Shown here in pieces: positions 1 to 9,161 of a stretch of 64,000 nt of DNA; position 1 is the stretch's first letter, and the number at the start of each line of letters is the position of its first letter. Both the position numbers and the translations under genes were made by a program. The stretch lies in the NCBI RefSeq assembly GCF_017654315.1, contig NZ_CP072203.1, positions 496,001 to 560,000 of the forward strand, read 5' to 3'. The DNA is from Gordonia polyisoprenivorans. Lineage in GTDB: Bacteria; Actinomycetota; Actinomycetes; Mycobacteriales; Mycobacteriaceae. The notes under the pieces are model-generated. The model saw only the letters and a program-made list of their open reading frames with translations. It was not told where the DNA came from and did not search any database.

Positions 1-820
1 GCAGGCTGCGCAGTTCTTCGAGCGCGGCCCGGCCGAGTCCCACGGCCATCGCGGCGACCACCGGGCGGGTGTTGTCGAAGGTCTGCATGACCCCGGCGAA
101 GGCCTTCTTGGTCTCCACTTCCCGTGAGCCGAGCAGGTTTTCGGCGGGCACACGCGCGTTCTCGAACCGCAGGACCGCGGTGTCGGAGGCCTTGATGCCC
201 AGCTTGTGCTCGAGACGCACCACGCTCACGCCGTCGGCGTCGAGGGGCACGACGAAGCTCTTGATCGCGGCGCGGCCGGCACTCTTGTCGACGGTCGCCC
301 AGACGACCACATGGTCGGCGCGGGAGCCGGCGGTGACGAAGATCTTCTCGCCGTTGATGACGTAGTCGTCGCCGTCGCGTGTGGCCGTCGTCGACACGGC
401 CGCCGAGTCGGAGCCGAAGCTCGGTTCGGTGATCGCCATCGCCGCCCAGACACCGGAGAACTTCTCGAGTTGTTCCGGCGTGGCCACCGCGGAGATCGCG
501 GCGTTGCCCAATCCCTGGTACGGGATGGACAGCATCAGGGCGACGTCGCCCCAACCCATCTCGACGCCGTGCAGCACGCCACGGATGTTGGCGCCGTTGA
601 CGGTGCCCGCATCGGCATCGGTTCCACCCGACTTGTCCGACTCCTTGGCCGCCTCGCGCGCCTTCTTGGCGAGTGCGCCGAGGTCGTCGAGTTCCTTGGG
701 GTATTCGTGCTCGGCCTTGTCGTACTTGCGCGAGACCGGTCGGAAGATGTGCTCGGCCGCGAGGTGGGCTTGCTCGACCGCCGAATCGAACTTCTTCGGG
801 AGCTCCAGATTGATCGCCAT
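1..820 (-). CDS. Acyl-CoA dehydrogenase, C-terminal part beyond window
   Basis: Reading the minus strand from the ATG at 820 gives an open frame to the window edge, about 273 residues of an FAD-dependent acyl-CoA dehydrogenase, which would perform the first oxidation of fatty acid beta-oxidation. The segment MAITEPSFGSDSAAVSTTA is the family's central substrate/FAD motif, followed by the typical NGEKIFVTAGSRADHVVVWA strand and the KLGIKASDTA stretch. The N-terminus MAINLELPKK resembles, from memory, mycobacterial FadE23, but the catalytic base lies outside the window. No neighbour overlaps it. Family certain, subfamily not. Confidence 0.9.
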   Translation of the reverse strand, partial: MAINLELPKKFDSAVEQAHLAAEHIFRPVSRKYDKAEHEYPKELDDLGALAKKAREAAKESDKSGGTDADAGTVNGANIRGVLHGVEMGWGDVALMLSIPYQGLGNAAISAVATPEQLEKFSGVWAAMAITEPSFGSDSAAVSTTATRDGDDYVINGEKIFVTAGSRADHVVVWATVDKSAGRAAIKSFVVPLDADGVSVVRLEHKLGIKASDTAVLRFENARVPAENLLGSREVETKKAFAGVMQTFDNTRPVVAAMAVGLGRAALEELRSL

Positions 821-829
821 GCGGGCTAT

Positions 830-845
830 CTTACTCAGAAGTAAG
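830..845. promoter_or_regulatory. Inverted repeat upstream of acyl-CoA dehydrogenase
   Basis: CTTACT-CAGA-AGTAAG, two 6-bp arms with a 4-nt spacer, sits 10 bp before the dehydrogenase start, where a TetR-type fatty-acid regulator would bind. The role is inferred from position and symmetry only. Confidence 0.4.
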
Positions 846-888
846 TTGCTGTCCAGCCCACCTTCCCGAGCGCGATGCCTACCCTCGA

Positions 889-1227
889 GTGGTGGCCTAC
901 GACGATGAACTCGCGTTTCGGATCCGCGCATTGCTCAGCGGTGAGAGCAACGTGGACGAGAAGCCGATGTTCGGCGGTCTCGCGTTCCTCATCAACGGCA
1001 ACATGGCGTTGGCGGCGAGTTCCCGCGGTGGACTCATGGTGCGGGTCCCGCCCGAGCAGACCGAGGTACTCCTGGAGTATCCGCACACCGAGCCGATGAT
1101 CATGTCCGGCCGCGAGACACGCGGCTGGCTCCGCGTCGGCGGCGAGGGCGTGCGCACCGAGCGCCAGTTGAGCCGATGGGTGACCCTAGGATCGGATTAC
1201 GCCCGCAAACTCCCGGCGAAGTACTGA
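889..1227 (+). CDS. TfoX N-terminal domain protein
   Basis: This 112-residue protein has the pattern of the TfoX/Sxy N-terminal domain: KPMFGGLAFLINGNMALAAS near residue 25, then a short alpha/beta fold with GWLRV around residue 83. It lacks the C-terminal TfoX domain. In gamma-proteobacteria TfoX controls competence; in actinobacteria these single-domain versions are common and uncharacterised, so no competence role is claimed. GTG codons at 889 and 892 are both possible starts and no strong ribosome site separates them. It converges with the reductase gene downstream. Confidence 0.75.
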   Translation: MVAYDDELAFRIRALLSGESNVDEKPMFGGLAFLINGNMALAASSRGGLMVRVPPEQTEVLLEYPHTEPMIMSGRETRGWLRVGGEGVRTERQLSRWVTLGSDYARKLPAKY

Positions 1228-1263
1228 CCCACCGGAGTGCCGAGGAACTGAAGCGCCGAAGAA

Positions 1264-2316
1264 CTAGGGGATGAGCCTGCGCTCCCGGAGTTGCTCGAAG
1301 ATCCTGGTGAACATCGCGTCGGTCTCGACGTAGTCGTGGAAACCGGCGCGTCGGCTCTTGGAGGTATCAGCGATCACGTCGTAGTCCCAGCCGAACACGA
1401 AATCGCCGAATTGCCAGGAGGAGACGTCCTCGTAGGGGGTGGGCTCGAGTTCGTACTCGGCGACCATCGCGTCCCATACCTGCTGCTTGTCGGCCATCAC
1501 CTCGGACAACGACATGGGCAACGGATCCGCGACCGGGATGTCGAAGAAGTCGGCGACCACCGACCACATGCGCTGCCACCGGAACATGTCGCCGTTGGTG
1601 ATGTTGAAGGCCTCGTTGGCGGCCGACGGAGTCGTCGCCGCCCATTCGGTGGCGCGCGCGAGCAGGCCCGCGTCGGTCATTTCGATGAGGCTGGAGTAGG
1701 CACCCGGCTTGCCGGGAAAGCGCAGTGGGATTCCGAGTTCCTTGCTGATCGACGCGTACACGGCGAGCACCATCGCGATATTCATCGGATTGCCCACGGT
1801 GACTCCCGCAACGACCGACGGGCGGATCGCCGACCACGACCAGCTCTGTCCCCGCTGCCGTCGCTCGAGCAATTGTTGCTGATCGACATTGAACTCGGGC
1901 GGCATGTGCGGCGGATCGCTCTCCCTGGCCGGGGTCGCGAACGGACCGAGATGGGCCCCGTAGACCTTGTAGCCCTGCATCAGGCTGACGTGCTCCAAGG
2001 CGGGTAGGAGATCCGCCGAATCCAGGACGTTGCGCAGCATCGTCACGTTCGGTTCGACGAGGTCCGACCAGTTCGGACGGTCCTGGTAGGCGGCGTAGAA
2101 CAGATGCGTCGTCTCCGCGGCACGACCGATCGCGGCCCGCGTGGAGTCGAGATCGAGGAGATCTGCGCGCTCGTGGCGTACGCGCGGCCCATCCTCTCCG
2201 CCACGTCGTGATATCCCGACCACATCCCAGTTGCCCGTGCCTGCCAGGTGCTCGGCCAGGTTGCCTCCGATGACCCCTCGTGCACCGATGACCAGAGCGT
2301 TCCCACATATCGACAT
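1264..2316 (-). CDS. NAD(P)-dependent SDR reductase, PRISE-like
   Basis: 350 residues of an extended short-chain dehydrogenase. The N-terminal Rossmann motif is ALVIGARGVIGGNLAEHL and a basic residue pair (SRR) after the second strand suggests NADPH. LMQGYKVYG, around residue 117, replaces the usual YxxxK and, with IRPSVVAG, is the arrangement of the plant-type progesterone 5-beta-reductase/iridoid synthase (PRISE) group, which reduces enones. Substrate is unknown. It is divergent from an ArsR-type regulator with an inverted repeat between them, so the regulator probably controls it. Start is the ATG at 2316. Confidence 0.8.
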   Translation of the reverse strand: MSICGNALVIGARGVIGGNLAEHLAGTGNWDVVGISRRGGEDGPRVRHERADLLDLDSTRAAIGRAAETTHLFYAAYQDRPNWSDLVEPNVTMLRNVLDSADLLPALEHVSLMQGYKVYGAHLGPFATPARESDPPHMPPEFNVDQQQLLERRQRGQSWSWSAIRPSVVAGVTVGNPMNIAMVLAVYASISKELGIPLRFPGKPGAYSSLIEMTDAGLLARATEWAATTPSAANEAFNITNGDMFRWQRMWSVVADFFDIPVADPLPMSLSEVMADKQQVWDAMVAEYELEPTPYEDVSSWQFGDFVFGWDYDVIADTSKSRRAGFHDYVETDAMFTRIFEQLRERRLIP

Positions 2317-2333
2317 GAAGCCTCCATCGTTAG

Positions 2334-2349
2334 ATCGTGATTTTACGAT
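2334..2349. promoter_or_regulatory. Candidate operator between reductase and ArsR gene
   Basis: ATCGT-GATTTT-ACGAT lies in the only non-coding gap between the divergent genes (2317-2392); a second CATCGT at 2325-2330 also pairs with ACGATG at 2345-2350. Position and symmetry suggest the ArsR-type protein's binding site. Confidence 0.5.
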
Positions 2350-2392
2350 GAATGTATATCACAAGATCGCGATGAGCAGATATGCTGGAGCG

Positions 2393-2719
2393 ATGAGCAG
2401 CAGTGAGTCGGTCGACACCGACGAGTGGGTGGTCACCGCCCTCAAGGCGATCGCACATCCACAGCGGCTGGCCATCATGCGGTGGCTGCGCGACCCGGAG
2501 AGTTTCCCGCCGCAACTCGAACCCGCAAGCGAAGTGGGCGTGTGCCTCAAGCACATTCAAGCTCGGATGGGCGCATCCCAGTCGACCGTCTCGCAATATG
2601 TGGCGGTCTTGCAGCGCGCAGACCTCGTGCACTGCACCAAGATCGGCCAGTGGTCACACTATCGACGCAATGAGGATGCCCTCGCACGCCTCAATCAACT
2701 TCTGCCCGAGATCATCTGA
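2393..2719 (+). CDS. ArsR-type HTH transcriptional regulator
   Basis: 108 residues with a single winged helix-turn-helix. ALKAIAHPQRLAIMRWL is the usual first helix, LKHIQARMGASQSTVSQYVAVLQRADLV the recognition helix, and GQWSHYRRNEDAL the wing. The metal-binding ELCVCDL motif is absent; only isolated cysteines (GVCLKH, VHCTK) occur, so a metal sensor is unlikely. Start: ATG 2393 follows GGAG at 2387-2390 with a tight spacer; ATG 2372, 7 codons upstream, is an alternative. It is divergent from the SDR reductase and probably represses it. Confidence 0.8.
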   Translation: MSSSESVDTDEWVVTALKAIAHPQRLAIMRWLRDPESFPPQLEPASEVGVCLKHIQARMGASQSTVSQYVAVLQRADLVHCTKIGQWSHYRRNEDALARLNQLLPEII

Positions 2720-2818
2720 CACTCGGGTCGCGGTGAAGGCGGCAGAGGACGACCCGCGTCGGCACGAGCACCCCGGGCCTCGCCGGAGCCAGCGTTCCGG
2801 ATCGCAACCCACCCACTT

Positions 2819-3436
2819 TTAGCGAGACGGCCTCCGAGGCCCGGAACCAGTGCTCTCCGATTCCCACCGCCCGGCGAGCAGCCGAGCAAGCCACTGGTGG
2901 GCATCAGCGGTCGGGGCGGTCGGGGCGACCGCGGCCTGCAGCAGTAGGCCGTCGACGATGGCGAGCAGTGCTGCCGCGGCGGCATCCCTTTCATCGATTG
3001 GGGTATCCAGGTGACACGTCAACCACTCGAGCCACGCGGCGGTAGCGGCATGAGCGGCCGCGACGAACGGCTCCGTGCCGCGGGCGGCATAGACATCGAT
3101 CTCGAGATAGATCACCAGAGATGGACGCAGCCGCTGATCTGACATGACTGCCCAGGCGCGCTCGAGTAGTTCCGCCGGTGACAGCCGTCGGGACACGACT
3201 GTGGTCGTGAGCAGAGCCTGAAGGTCGGCTGTGAGGTGATCACAGATCGACCGGATGATCTCATCGCGAGAACCGAAGTAGTACAGCAGCATTCGATCGC
3301 TGGTGTCCAGGTGAGCAGCAAGCGGACGCAACGACAGAGCCCCGAGCCCGTGGATGGAGGCGTACTCCACTGCGCCTGCGATCAATCGGTCCCGCTGCTC
3401 AGGGCGCCCACGCCCGCCAGCACTGGCTTCCCTCAT
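2819..3436 (-). CDS. TetR family transcriptional regulator
   Basis: 205 residues. The N-terminal helix-turn-helix runs RDRLIAGAVEYASIHGLGALSLRPLAAHL...MLLYYFGSRDEIIRSI, the LLYYFGSRDE being the recognition helix. The C-terminal domain is all-helical and leucine/alanine rich, typical of a ligand pocket. The start codon at 3436 lies inside one of two palindromes shared with the divergent DUF2834 gene, which implies autorepression and control of that neighbour. Ligand unknown. Confidence 0.85.
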   Translation of the reverse strand: MREASAGGRGRPEQRDRLIAGAVEYASIHGLGALSLRPLAAHLDTSDRMLLYYFGSRDEIIRSICDHLTADLQALLTTTVVSRRLSPAELLERAWAVMSDQRLRPSLVIYLEIDVYAARGTEPFVAAAHAATAAWLEWLTCHLDTPIDERDAAAAALLAIVDGLLLQAAVAPTAPTADAHQWLARLLAGRWESESTGSGPRRPSR

Positions 3437-3477
3437 GTAGCAGATGCTACAGTCCGCCCTATGTAGCGATCGCTACA
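3436..3477. promoter_or_regulatory. Two TetR operators in divergent promoter
   Basis: Site 1, TGTAGCAGATGCTACA (3436-3451), and site 2, TGTAGCGATCGCTACA (3462-3477, perfect palindrome), share 6-bp arms TGTAGC/GCTACA and start 26 bp apart. Site 1 overlaps the regulator's start codon and site 2 precedes the DUF2834 ribosome site, a standard layout for coordinate repression of both genes. Confidence 0.75.
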
Positions 3478-3491
3478 CAACGGAGGATGAG

Positions 3492-3860
3492 GTGCACATG
3501 CAGTGGTCGAGAACTGAACGTGTCTACTTGCTGGCCCTCGCCGGTGGAATAGTCGGCCCACTGGTCGCGCTCGCACCGTGGGTCGCACACAACGGTCTGG
3601 ACCTACCGCTGTTTGTCCGCGAGCTCTTCGCAACGGGCGTCAGCAGCTACTTCGCCGTGGATGTCATCATCGCGGTGCTGATCCTCGTCACTGCCGCGGT
3701 GCTCGATGACCGGTTGCCGCGCAGGTCCCGGATCCTCGTCGGCGTCGTGTCGCTGTTGGGGGCCTCGGCCGGCCTGCCCGCCTACCTTCTGCTCCGAGCT
3801 CGGGCGCAGCGCCTCACAGCCGAGAAGGGCTCGCACCGCCGTACTACGGAACGATGTTGA
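3492..3860 (+). CDS. DUF2834 small membrane protein
   Basis: About 122 residues with three predicted membrane segments ([60 protein letters not shown]) and the DUF2834 pattern. GGAGG at 3482-3486 stands 5 nt before GTG 3492, which is why this start is preferred to ATG 3498. Its end overlaps the end of leuS on the other strand by 17 bases. It lies under the double TetR operator. Function unknown. Confidence 0.7.
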   Translation: MHMQWSRTERVYLLALAGGIVGPLVALAPWVAHNGLDLPLFVRELFATGVSSYFAVDVIIAVLILVTAAVLDDRLPRRSRILVGVVSLLGASAGLPAYLLLRARAQRLTAEKGSHRRTTERC

Positions 3861-6720
3861 CCAATCGTCCCGGTACGATGATCACCTTGCGGGGTTCCCC
3901 GTCGAGCAGGGCGACGATCTTCTCGTCGGCCAGCGCCACCTCGCGCAGCGTCGCATCGTCGGCATCGGCGGCAACGGTGATGCGGCTCTTGACCTTTCCC
4001 TTCACCTGCACGGCGATCTCGACGGTGTCGGCGACGAGCCACTGCTGGTCGGCGTCCGGGAAGGGCCCGCGCACCAGCAGTTCACCGTGACCCAGGCGGT
4101 GCCAGAGTTCCTCGGCGATGTGCGGGGCCAGCGGGGCGAGCATGGTGACCAGCGGCTCCACGGCGGCGCGCGGGGCACCACCCTCGAACTGCTTGGTGAG
4201 GTGATTGGTGAGTTTGATCAGCGCCGCGACCGCGATGTTGAAGCGCAGACCGGCGAACTCCTCGCGCACCTCGGCGATCGTCGTGTGCAGCAACCGCTTC
4301 GTCACGTCGTCGAGCTCGGCGTCGGTGACCCGCACCGTGCCGGTCTCCTCGTCGACCACCAGACGCCACACCCGCTGCAGGAATCGTTGCAGTCCCACAA
4401 CATCTTTGGTGGCCCACGGGCGAGACTGGTCGAGCGGCCCCATGTACATCTCGTAGAGACGCAGGGTGTCGGCGCCGTAGTCGGCGGCGATGTCATCGGG
4501 GGTCACCGAATTCTTCAGCGACTTCCCCATCTTCCCGTATTCCTGGGAGACCTCGTCGCCGTTGTAGAAGAACTTCCCGTCACGCTCGGTCACCTCCTCG
4601 GCGGGCACGTAGATGCCGCGCGAGTCGGTGTAGGCGTAGGCCTGGATCATGCCCTGATTGAACAGCTTTCGGTACGGCTCCCGGCTGGTCACATAACCGA
4701 GATCGAAGAGGACCTTGTGCCAGAAGCGCGAATACAGCAGGTGCAGCACGGCATGCTCGACGCCACCGATGTAGAGGTCGAGGCCGCCGGGATCGTTCGG
4801 CCCGTGCAGCGCCGGCCGCGGGCCCATCCAATAGGCCTCGTTCTCCTTGGCGCACAACGTCTCGTCGTTGGTGGGATCGATGTAGCGCAGCTGATACCAC
4901 GAGCTGCCCGCCCACTGCGGCATCACGTTGGCGTCACGGGTGTAGGTCTGCAGACCGTCACCGAGATCGAGTTCGACGGTCATCCACTCGGTCGCCTTGG
5001 CCAGCGGCGGCGACGGCTCGGACCCGGAATCCTCCGGGTCGAAGGACACCGGCGCGTAGTCGTCGACTTCCGGGAGTTCCACCGGCAGCATCGATTCCGG
5101 CAACGCGTGGGCCTGACCGTCGGCGTCGTAGACGATCGGGAACGGTTCGCCCCAATACCGCTGGCGAGCGAAGAGCCAGTCGCGCAGCTTGTACTGGATG
5201 GTACCCTCGCCGGCGCGGCGCTCCTCGAGCCACGCGATGATCGCGGCCTTGGCCTCGTCGACGCGCAAACCGTCGAGGAAACCGGAATTGACCAGCGGAC
5301 CATCGCCGACGAACGGCTCGGTGGCCACCCCCTGCTCGGATCCGATGACCTCCAGGATGGGCAGGCCGAAGACGGTGGCGAACTCATGGTCACGACCGTC
5401 GTGAGCGGGCACCGCCATGATCGCCCCGGTGCCGTAGCCCATCAGCACGTAGTCGGCGATGAACACCGGGATCTCGCGCCCGTCCACGGGATTGGTGGCG
5501 TAGGTGCCGGTGAAGACGCCGGTCTTCTCCTTGTTCTCCTGCCGCTCGAGATCCGACTTGGCGGCGATCGCGGCGCGGTAGGCCGCGATGGCGGCGGCCG
5601 GGGTGTCGGCACCGCCACCGGTCCATCGGGGATCGGTGCCGTCGGGCCAGGCGTCGGCGGTGAGCTCGTCGACCAGCGGATGCTCGGGCGAGAGCACCAT
5701 GTAGGTGGCGCCGAACAGCGTGTCGGGGCGGGTGGTGAAGACCTCGATCGTCGCGCCGCCGGCGGCAAAGCGGACCTGCGCACCCCGCGAACGCCCGATC
5801 CAGTTGCGCTGCATCGTCTTGACCTTCTCCGGCCAATCCAGGTCGTCGAGGTCATCGAGCAGGCGGTCGGAGTAGGCGGTGATGCGCATCATCCACTGCC
5901 GCAAGTGCTTACGGAACACCGGAAAGTTGCCGCGGTCGCTGCGACCGTCGGCGGTGACCTCCTCGTTGGCGAGCACTGTACCCAGCCCGGGACACCAGTT
6001 CACCAGCGAATCACTCTGATACACCAGACGATAGGAGTCGACGACCTCGTTGCGCTCGGCCGTTGACAGGTCGGCCCAGTCCCGTCCGTCGAACTTGTCG
6101 TGACCATCGAGAGTGCGTGCACCCGAATCGAATTCGGCGATCAGCTCGGAGACCGGCCGCGCCTTGCGCTGCTCGGTGTCGTAGAAGGCGTTGTAGATCT
6201 GCAGAAAGATCCACTGCGTCCAGCGATAGAAGTCCACGTCGGTGGTGGCCACGCGTCGTCGTTCGTCGTGGCCGAGTCCGAGCCGACGGATCTGCCCGAG
6301 GTAGCGCTCGATGTTGGCCTCGGTGGTGGTACGCGGATGGGTACCGGTCTGCACCGCGTACTGCTCGGCGGGCAGGCCGAAGGAGTCGAAACCCATCGTG
6401 TGCAGGACGTTGCGGCCGATCATCCGCTGATACCGGGCGAACACGTCGCTGGCGATGAACCCCAAGGGATGTCCGACGTGCAGACCCGCACCCGAGGGAT
6501 ACGGGAACATGTCCTGGACGAAGACCTTCTCGGGCGAGTCGGGAGCGCCGCCACCGAAGGCGCTGAGGTCACCGGCGAGCGGTCCGACCGGGTTCGGCGC
6601 CTCGAAGGCGTGCCGGTCGGACCAGTTCCGCTGCCAGCGCTGCTCGATCTGGCCCGCGAGTTCGGCCGTGTAGCGATGGGTGCCCTGGGCCGGTGGGGTC
6701 GAGGTATCCGCTGAAGTCAC
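3844..6720 (-). CDS. leuS: Leucyl-tRNA synthetase
   Basis: 958 residues of a class Ia aminoacyl-tRNA synthetase that charges tRNA-Leu in the cytoplasm. The HIGH-type motif is [12 protein letters not shown] (residues about 73-84), KMSKS appears as KMGKS near residue 730, and the editing domain motif [19 protein letters not shown] sits between them. The C-terminal anticodon-binding region ends in the family's typical [29 protein letters not shown] tail (read in two parts). GTG 6720 was chosen because upstream codons in the longer frame are low-complexity and the protein already has full family length. It is a solo gene. Confidence 0.97.
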   Translation of the reverse strand: MTSADTSTPPAQGTHRYTAELAGQIEQRWQRNWSDRHAFEAPNPVGPLAGDLSAFGGGAPDSPEKVFVQDMFPYPSGAGLHVGHPLGFIASDVFARYQRMIGRNVLHTMGFDSFGLPAEQYAVQTGTHPRTTTEANIERYLGQIRRLGLGHDERRRVATTDVDFYRWTQWIFLQIYNAFYDTEQRKARPVSELIAEFDSGARTLDGHDKFDGRDWADLSTAERNEVVDSYRLVYQSDSLVNWCPGLGTVLANEEVTADGRSDRGNFPVFRKHLRQWMMRITAYSDRLLDDLDDLDWPEKVKTMQRNWIGRSRGAQVRFAAGGATIEVFTTRPDTLFGATYMVLSPEHPLVDELTADAWPDGTDPRWTGGGADTPAAAIAAYRAAIAAKSDLERQENKEKTGVFTGTYATNPVDGREIPVFIADYVLMGYGTGAIMAVPAHDGRDHEFATVFGLPILEVIGSEQGVATEPFVGDGPLVNSGFLDGLRVDEAKAAIIAWLEERRAGEGTIQYKLRDWLFARQRYWGEPFPIVYDADGQAHALPESMLPVELPEVDDYAPVSFDPEDSGSEPSPPLAKATEWMTVELDLGDGLQTYTRDANVMPQWAGSSWYQLRYIDPTNDETLCAKENEAYWMGPRPALHGPNDPGGLDLYIGGVEHAVLHLLYSRFWHKVLFDLGYVTSREPYRKLFNQGMIQAYAYTDSRGIYVPAEEVTERDGKFFYNGDEVSQEYGKMGKSLKNSVTPDDIAADYGADTLRLYEMYMGPLDQSRPWATKDVVGLQRFLQRVWRLVVDEETGTVRVTDAELDDVTKRLLHTTIAEVREEFAGLRFNIAVAALIKLTNHLTKQFEGGAPRAAVEPLVTMLAPLAPHIAEELWHRLGHGELLVRGPFPDADQQWLVADTVEIAVQVKGKVKSRITVAADADDATLREVALADEKIVALLDGEPRKVIIVPGRLVNIVP

Positions 6721-6833
6721 CCCACCAGCGTAAATGGTGGCCCGAGGCACATTGCAGCGGCACTCGCCCCGCTCGCGCGCGCAGTCCGTGGTCGCGTTTC
6801 GCCACCGCCCGCCCCAGCTCGTATGGTGGTCGG

Positions 6834-7370
6834 GTGAGCGTTCTGTCCGTCGTCGTCGCCATCTGCGTGTTCGTCCTGGCCCTCGTGTGGGTCGTGGTCG
6901 GGGTCGCCGGTCTGCGCGGCAGGCTGCGACGCAACCGGTGGCTCGGCGTCCGCGCACCGGAGACACTGGTCTCCGACGAAGCCTTCGCGCTGGCCAACAA
7001 GGTGGCCGCCCCCGGCACCCTCGGCGCCGCGGCGATCGTGATCGCCGGCGGGCTGCTGACGCTCGGTGTCGGCGGCACGTGGTCGTTCCTGTTCGCCGTC
7101 GGCGCCCTGCTGGCCGCGCTCGTGGTGGTCGGCGTCGTCAGTGGTTACGGGGTGCGCGCGGCACGCTGGGCGGTCGACCCCGACGAGGACTCGGGTTGCT
7201 CGTGCTGCTCGGCCGATGCCGGCTCCCATGACCACACCGCCCCCGCGGCGGATGCGGCGAAAACCGACGCGCAGGGCCCGGCCGACGAGTGTGGCGAGTC
7301 GAGCTGCGCATCGTGCACGCTGCGCGGAGTATGCGCGTCCGAACCTGCAGCCGACACCGCCCAGCGCTGA
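6834..7370 (+). CDS. SdpI-like membrane protein with Cys-rich tail
   Basis: 178 residues. One N-terminal segment ([24 protein letters not shown]), then the SdpI/YhfL signature [22 protein letters not shown], then two more membrane segments. SdpI of Bacillus is an immunity protein against the SdpC toxin, but this short family is widespread and its role here is unknown. Unusual: a 55-residue hydrophilic tail with cysteines CSCC and [15 protein letters not shown], which could bind metal or form disulfides. Start is GTG 6834; six bases before leuS-divergent start no strong ribosome site is seen. The transporter gene follows after 9 bases. Confidence 0.7.
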   Translation: MSVLSVVVAICVFVLALVWVVVGVAGLRGRLRRNRWLGVRAPETLVSDEAFALANKVAAPGTLGAAAIVIAGGLLTLGVGGTWSFLFAVGALLAALVVVGVVSGYGVRAARWAVDPDEDSGCSCCSADAGSHDHTAPAADAAKTDAQGPADECGESSCASCTLRGVCASEPAADTAQR

Positions 7371-7379
7371 GAGATTCGC

Positions 7380-8387
7380 ATGCGCTCCCTGCTGAGCCGC
7401 TCGCCGATCGACGGATTCATCCTGGCGATCCTCACAGCGGTCGTCGTCGCGGCCTTCCTGCCCGCCCGTGGCGAATTCGCCGACGTCCTCGACTGGGTCG
7501 TCGTGGTCGCCATCGGCTTCCTGTTCTTCCTCTACGGCGCCCGACTTCATCCCCGGCAGGCACTCGAAGGGCTGACGCACTGGCGCCTGCACCTGATCAT
7601 CCTGGCCTTCACCTTCGTGGTGTTCCCCCTGATCGGGCTCGCGCTGCACCCGCTGCTGCGGCCGGTGATCGGTGACGACCTCACATCGGGGTTGCTGTAT
7701 CTGTGCCTGGTGCCGTCGACGGTGCAGTCCTCGATCGCGTTCACCTCGATGGCCCGGGGCAACGTCGCGGGCGCGATCGTGAGTGCGTCGGCGTCGAACC
7801 TGCTCGGTGTCGTCCTCACCCCGGTGCTGGTCGTGGTGCTCATGTCGAGCACCAACGGTGTGCACATCACCGGCTCGCAGGTCCTCGAGATCCTGCTGGA
7901 GATCCTGGTGCCGTTCATCCTCGGCCAGCTCTGCCGACCACTGGTCACACCGATCCTGAAGCGATTCGCCGAGCCGACGAAGTACGTGGATCGCGGGTCG
8001 ATCGTGCTCGTCGTCTACGCCGCGTTCAGCGAGGGTGTGCGCAACGGCATCTGGTCGATCGTCGGGGTGTGGCAGGTGGTGGCGATGGCGGTGGTCGCGA
8101 TCGTGCTCGTCGCATTCATGCTGTGGCTGACCGGATGGCTGCCACGACGGCTCGGCTTCAACCGTGAGGACGCCATCGCCATCCAGTTCTGCGGAACCAA
8201 GAAGAGCCTCGCGACCGGTCTACCGATGGCGACGGTGTTGTTCAGCGGGTCGGTGGTCGGTCTGATCGTGTTGCCGCTCATGATCTTCCACCAGATCCAG
8301 CTGATCATGTGCTCGTGGTTGGCCACCCGCTACGGTCGCCAGGCCGCGGCCCTCGAAGCCGCCGACTCCGGGTCGGAACCCGGCTGA
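7380..8387 (+). CDS. Bile acid:sodium symporter family transporter
   Basis: 335 residues and about ten hydrophobic segments of the SBF-like/BASS fold. Recognisable blocks are FLFFLYGARLHPRQALEGLTHWRLHLIIL (in parts), LVPSTVQSSIAFTSMARGNVAGA and IAIQFCGTKKSLATGLPMA, which contain the paired ion and substrate sites of the family. This is the YfeH-like branch; cargo is unknown and organic anions or sodium are only family inference. It starts 9 bases after the SdpI-like gene and probably shares its transcript. Confidence 0.85.
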   Translation: MRSLLSRSPIDGFILAILTAVVVAAFLPARGEFADVLDWVVVVAIGFLFFLYGARLHPRQALEGLTHWRLHLIILAFTFVVFPLIGLALHPLLRPVIGDDLTSGLLYLCLVPSTVQSSIAFTSMARGNVAGAIVSASASNLLGVVLTPVLVVVLMSSTNGVHITGSQVLEILLEILVPFILGQLCRPLVTPILKRFAEPTKYVDRGSIVLVVYAAFSEGVRNGIWSIVGVWQVVAMAVVAIVLVAFMLWLTGWLPRRLGFNREDAIAIQFCGTKKSLATGLPMATVLFSGSVVGLIVLPLMIFHQIQLIMCSWLATRYGRQAAALEAADSGSEPG

Positions 8388-8399
8388 GGGCCTCGCATA

Positions 8400-8478
8400 C
8401 GAATACAGCTTCCACCGGAGCGGGCCACCGACCCGGATTCCACGGCGTGTCGCGCCGGATCGGTGGAATCTGTATTCG
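8400..8478. repeat. Long imperfect inverted repeat between convergent genes
   Basis: Left arm 8400-8417 (CGAATACAG, C, TTCCACCG) pairs with right arm 8461-8478 (CGGTGGAA, T, CTGTATTCG), 17 of 18 positions, around a 43-nt loop. It fills the gap between the convergent transporter and DedA genes, so a bidirectional transcription terminator is likely; no T-run follows, and a small mobile relic is the alternative. Confidence 0.55.
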
Positions 8479-8501
8479 CCTTCGCCCCGCGGGGTCGGCT
8501 C

Positions 8502-9125
8502 TCAGCCGATGTCACCGCGATGCCAGCGGTGCACCGCCCAGCTGACGCCGTAGAAGACCGCGACCACACCGACGAGGGCGATCACGGCGTAGAGCAGGAT
8601 CGTCGCACCGAGCACCGCCCCGGCGAAATAGCCGGCCAGCAGCACAGCAGACGCCCACGTCAGTGCGCCGATCGCATCGGCGATGCCGAACCGCACGAAG
8701 CTCATCCGACTGATGCCCGCCATCCGCGGCACGATCGTCCGCACGTACCCGACCCAGCGGCCGGTGCCGACGACGAGCAGGCCGGATCGTTCCAAACGCT
8801 GCTGGGCGCTGTCCCAGCGTTGCTCGCCGAATCGGCGCCCGAGCCCCGACTCCTTGAGCCGCTGCCCACCGACCCGGCCCAGCCAATACCCGGTCGCATC
8901 CCCGGCGACCGCGCACAACACCACGATGACCACCAGCCAGGCGATGTTGGTGGAGCCGACCGCTGCCGCGACCCCGGCCGCGAGCAGCACCGCCTCGCTC
9001 GGCATCACCAGACCGGCGATCAGCAGGGCCGTCTCGAGGTAGACGATGCCCGCCGCGATCAGGTAGACCGCCCAGGAGGGAACCGACTCGATGACCCCGA
9101 TGAGCCAGTCGGCGAAGGCGTGCAC
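8502..9125 (-). CDS. DedA family membrane protein
   Basis: 207 residues with the DedA/SNARE-associated fold, a group now tied to undecaprenyl-phosphate and phospholipid transport in the inner membrane. The acidic motif YLETALLIAGLVMPSEAVLLAAG, the GDATGYWLGRVGG block and the GRWVGYVRTIVPRMAG motif (conserved Arg and Pro) are all present, followed by re-entrant and terminal helices. The start is GTG 9125. It stands alone, convergent with the upstream transporter gene. Confidence 0.88.
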   Translation of the reverse strand: MHAFADWLIGVIESVPSWAVYLIAAGIVYLETALLIAGLVMPSEAVLLAAGVAAAVGSTNIAWLVVIVVLCAVAGDATGYWLGRVGGQRLKESGLGRRFGEQRWDSAQQRLERSGLLVVGTGRWVGYVRTIVPRMAGISRMSFVRFGIADAIGALTWASAVLLAGYFAGAVLGATILLYAVIALVGVVAVFYGVSWAVHRWHRGDIG

Positions 9126-9161
9126 CAGTTCACCGTAACGATGAACCGTCCAGGGGGTTTC

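Noticed and set aside
3706..6066. 786-codon plus-strand frame opposite leuS
   Set aside because: It is antisense to an intact leuS, rich in His, Gly and Asp from GC-biased codons, and lacks any family pattern.
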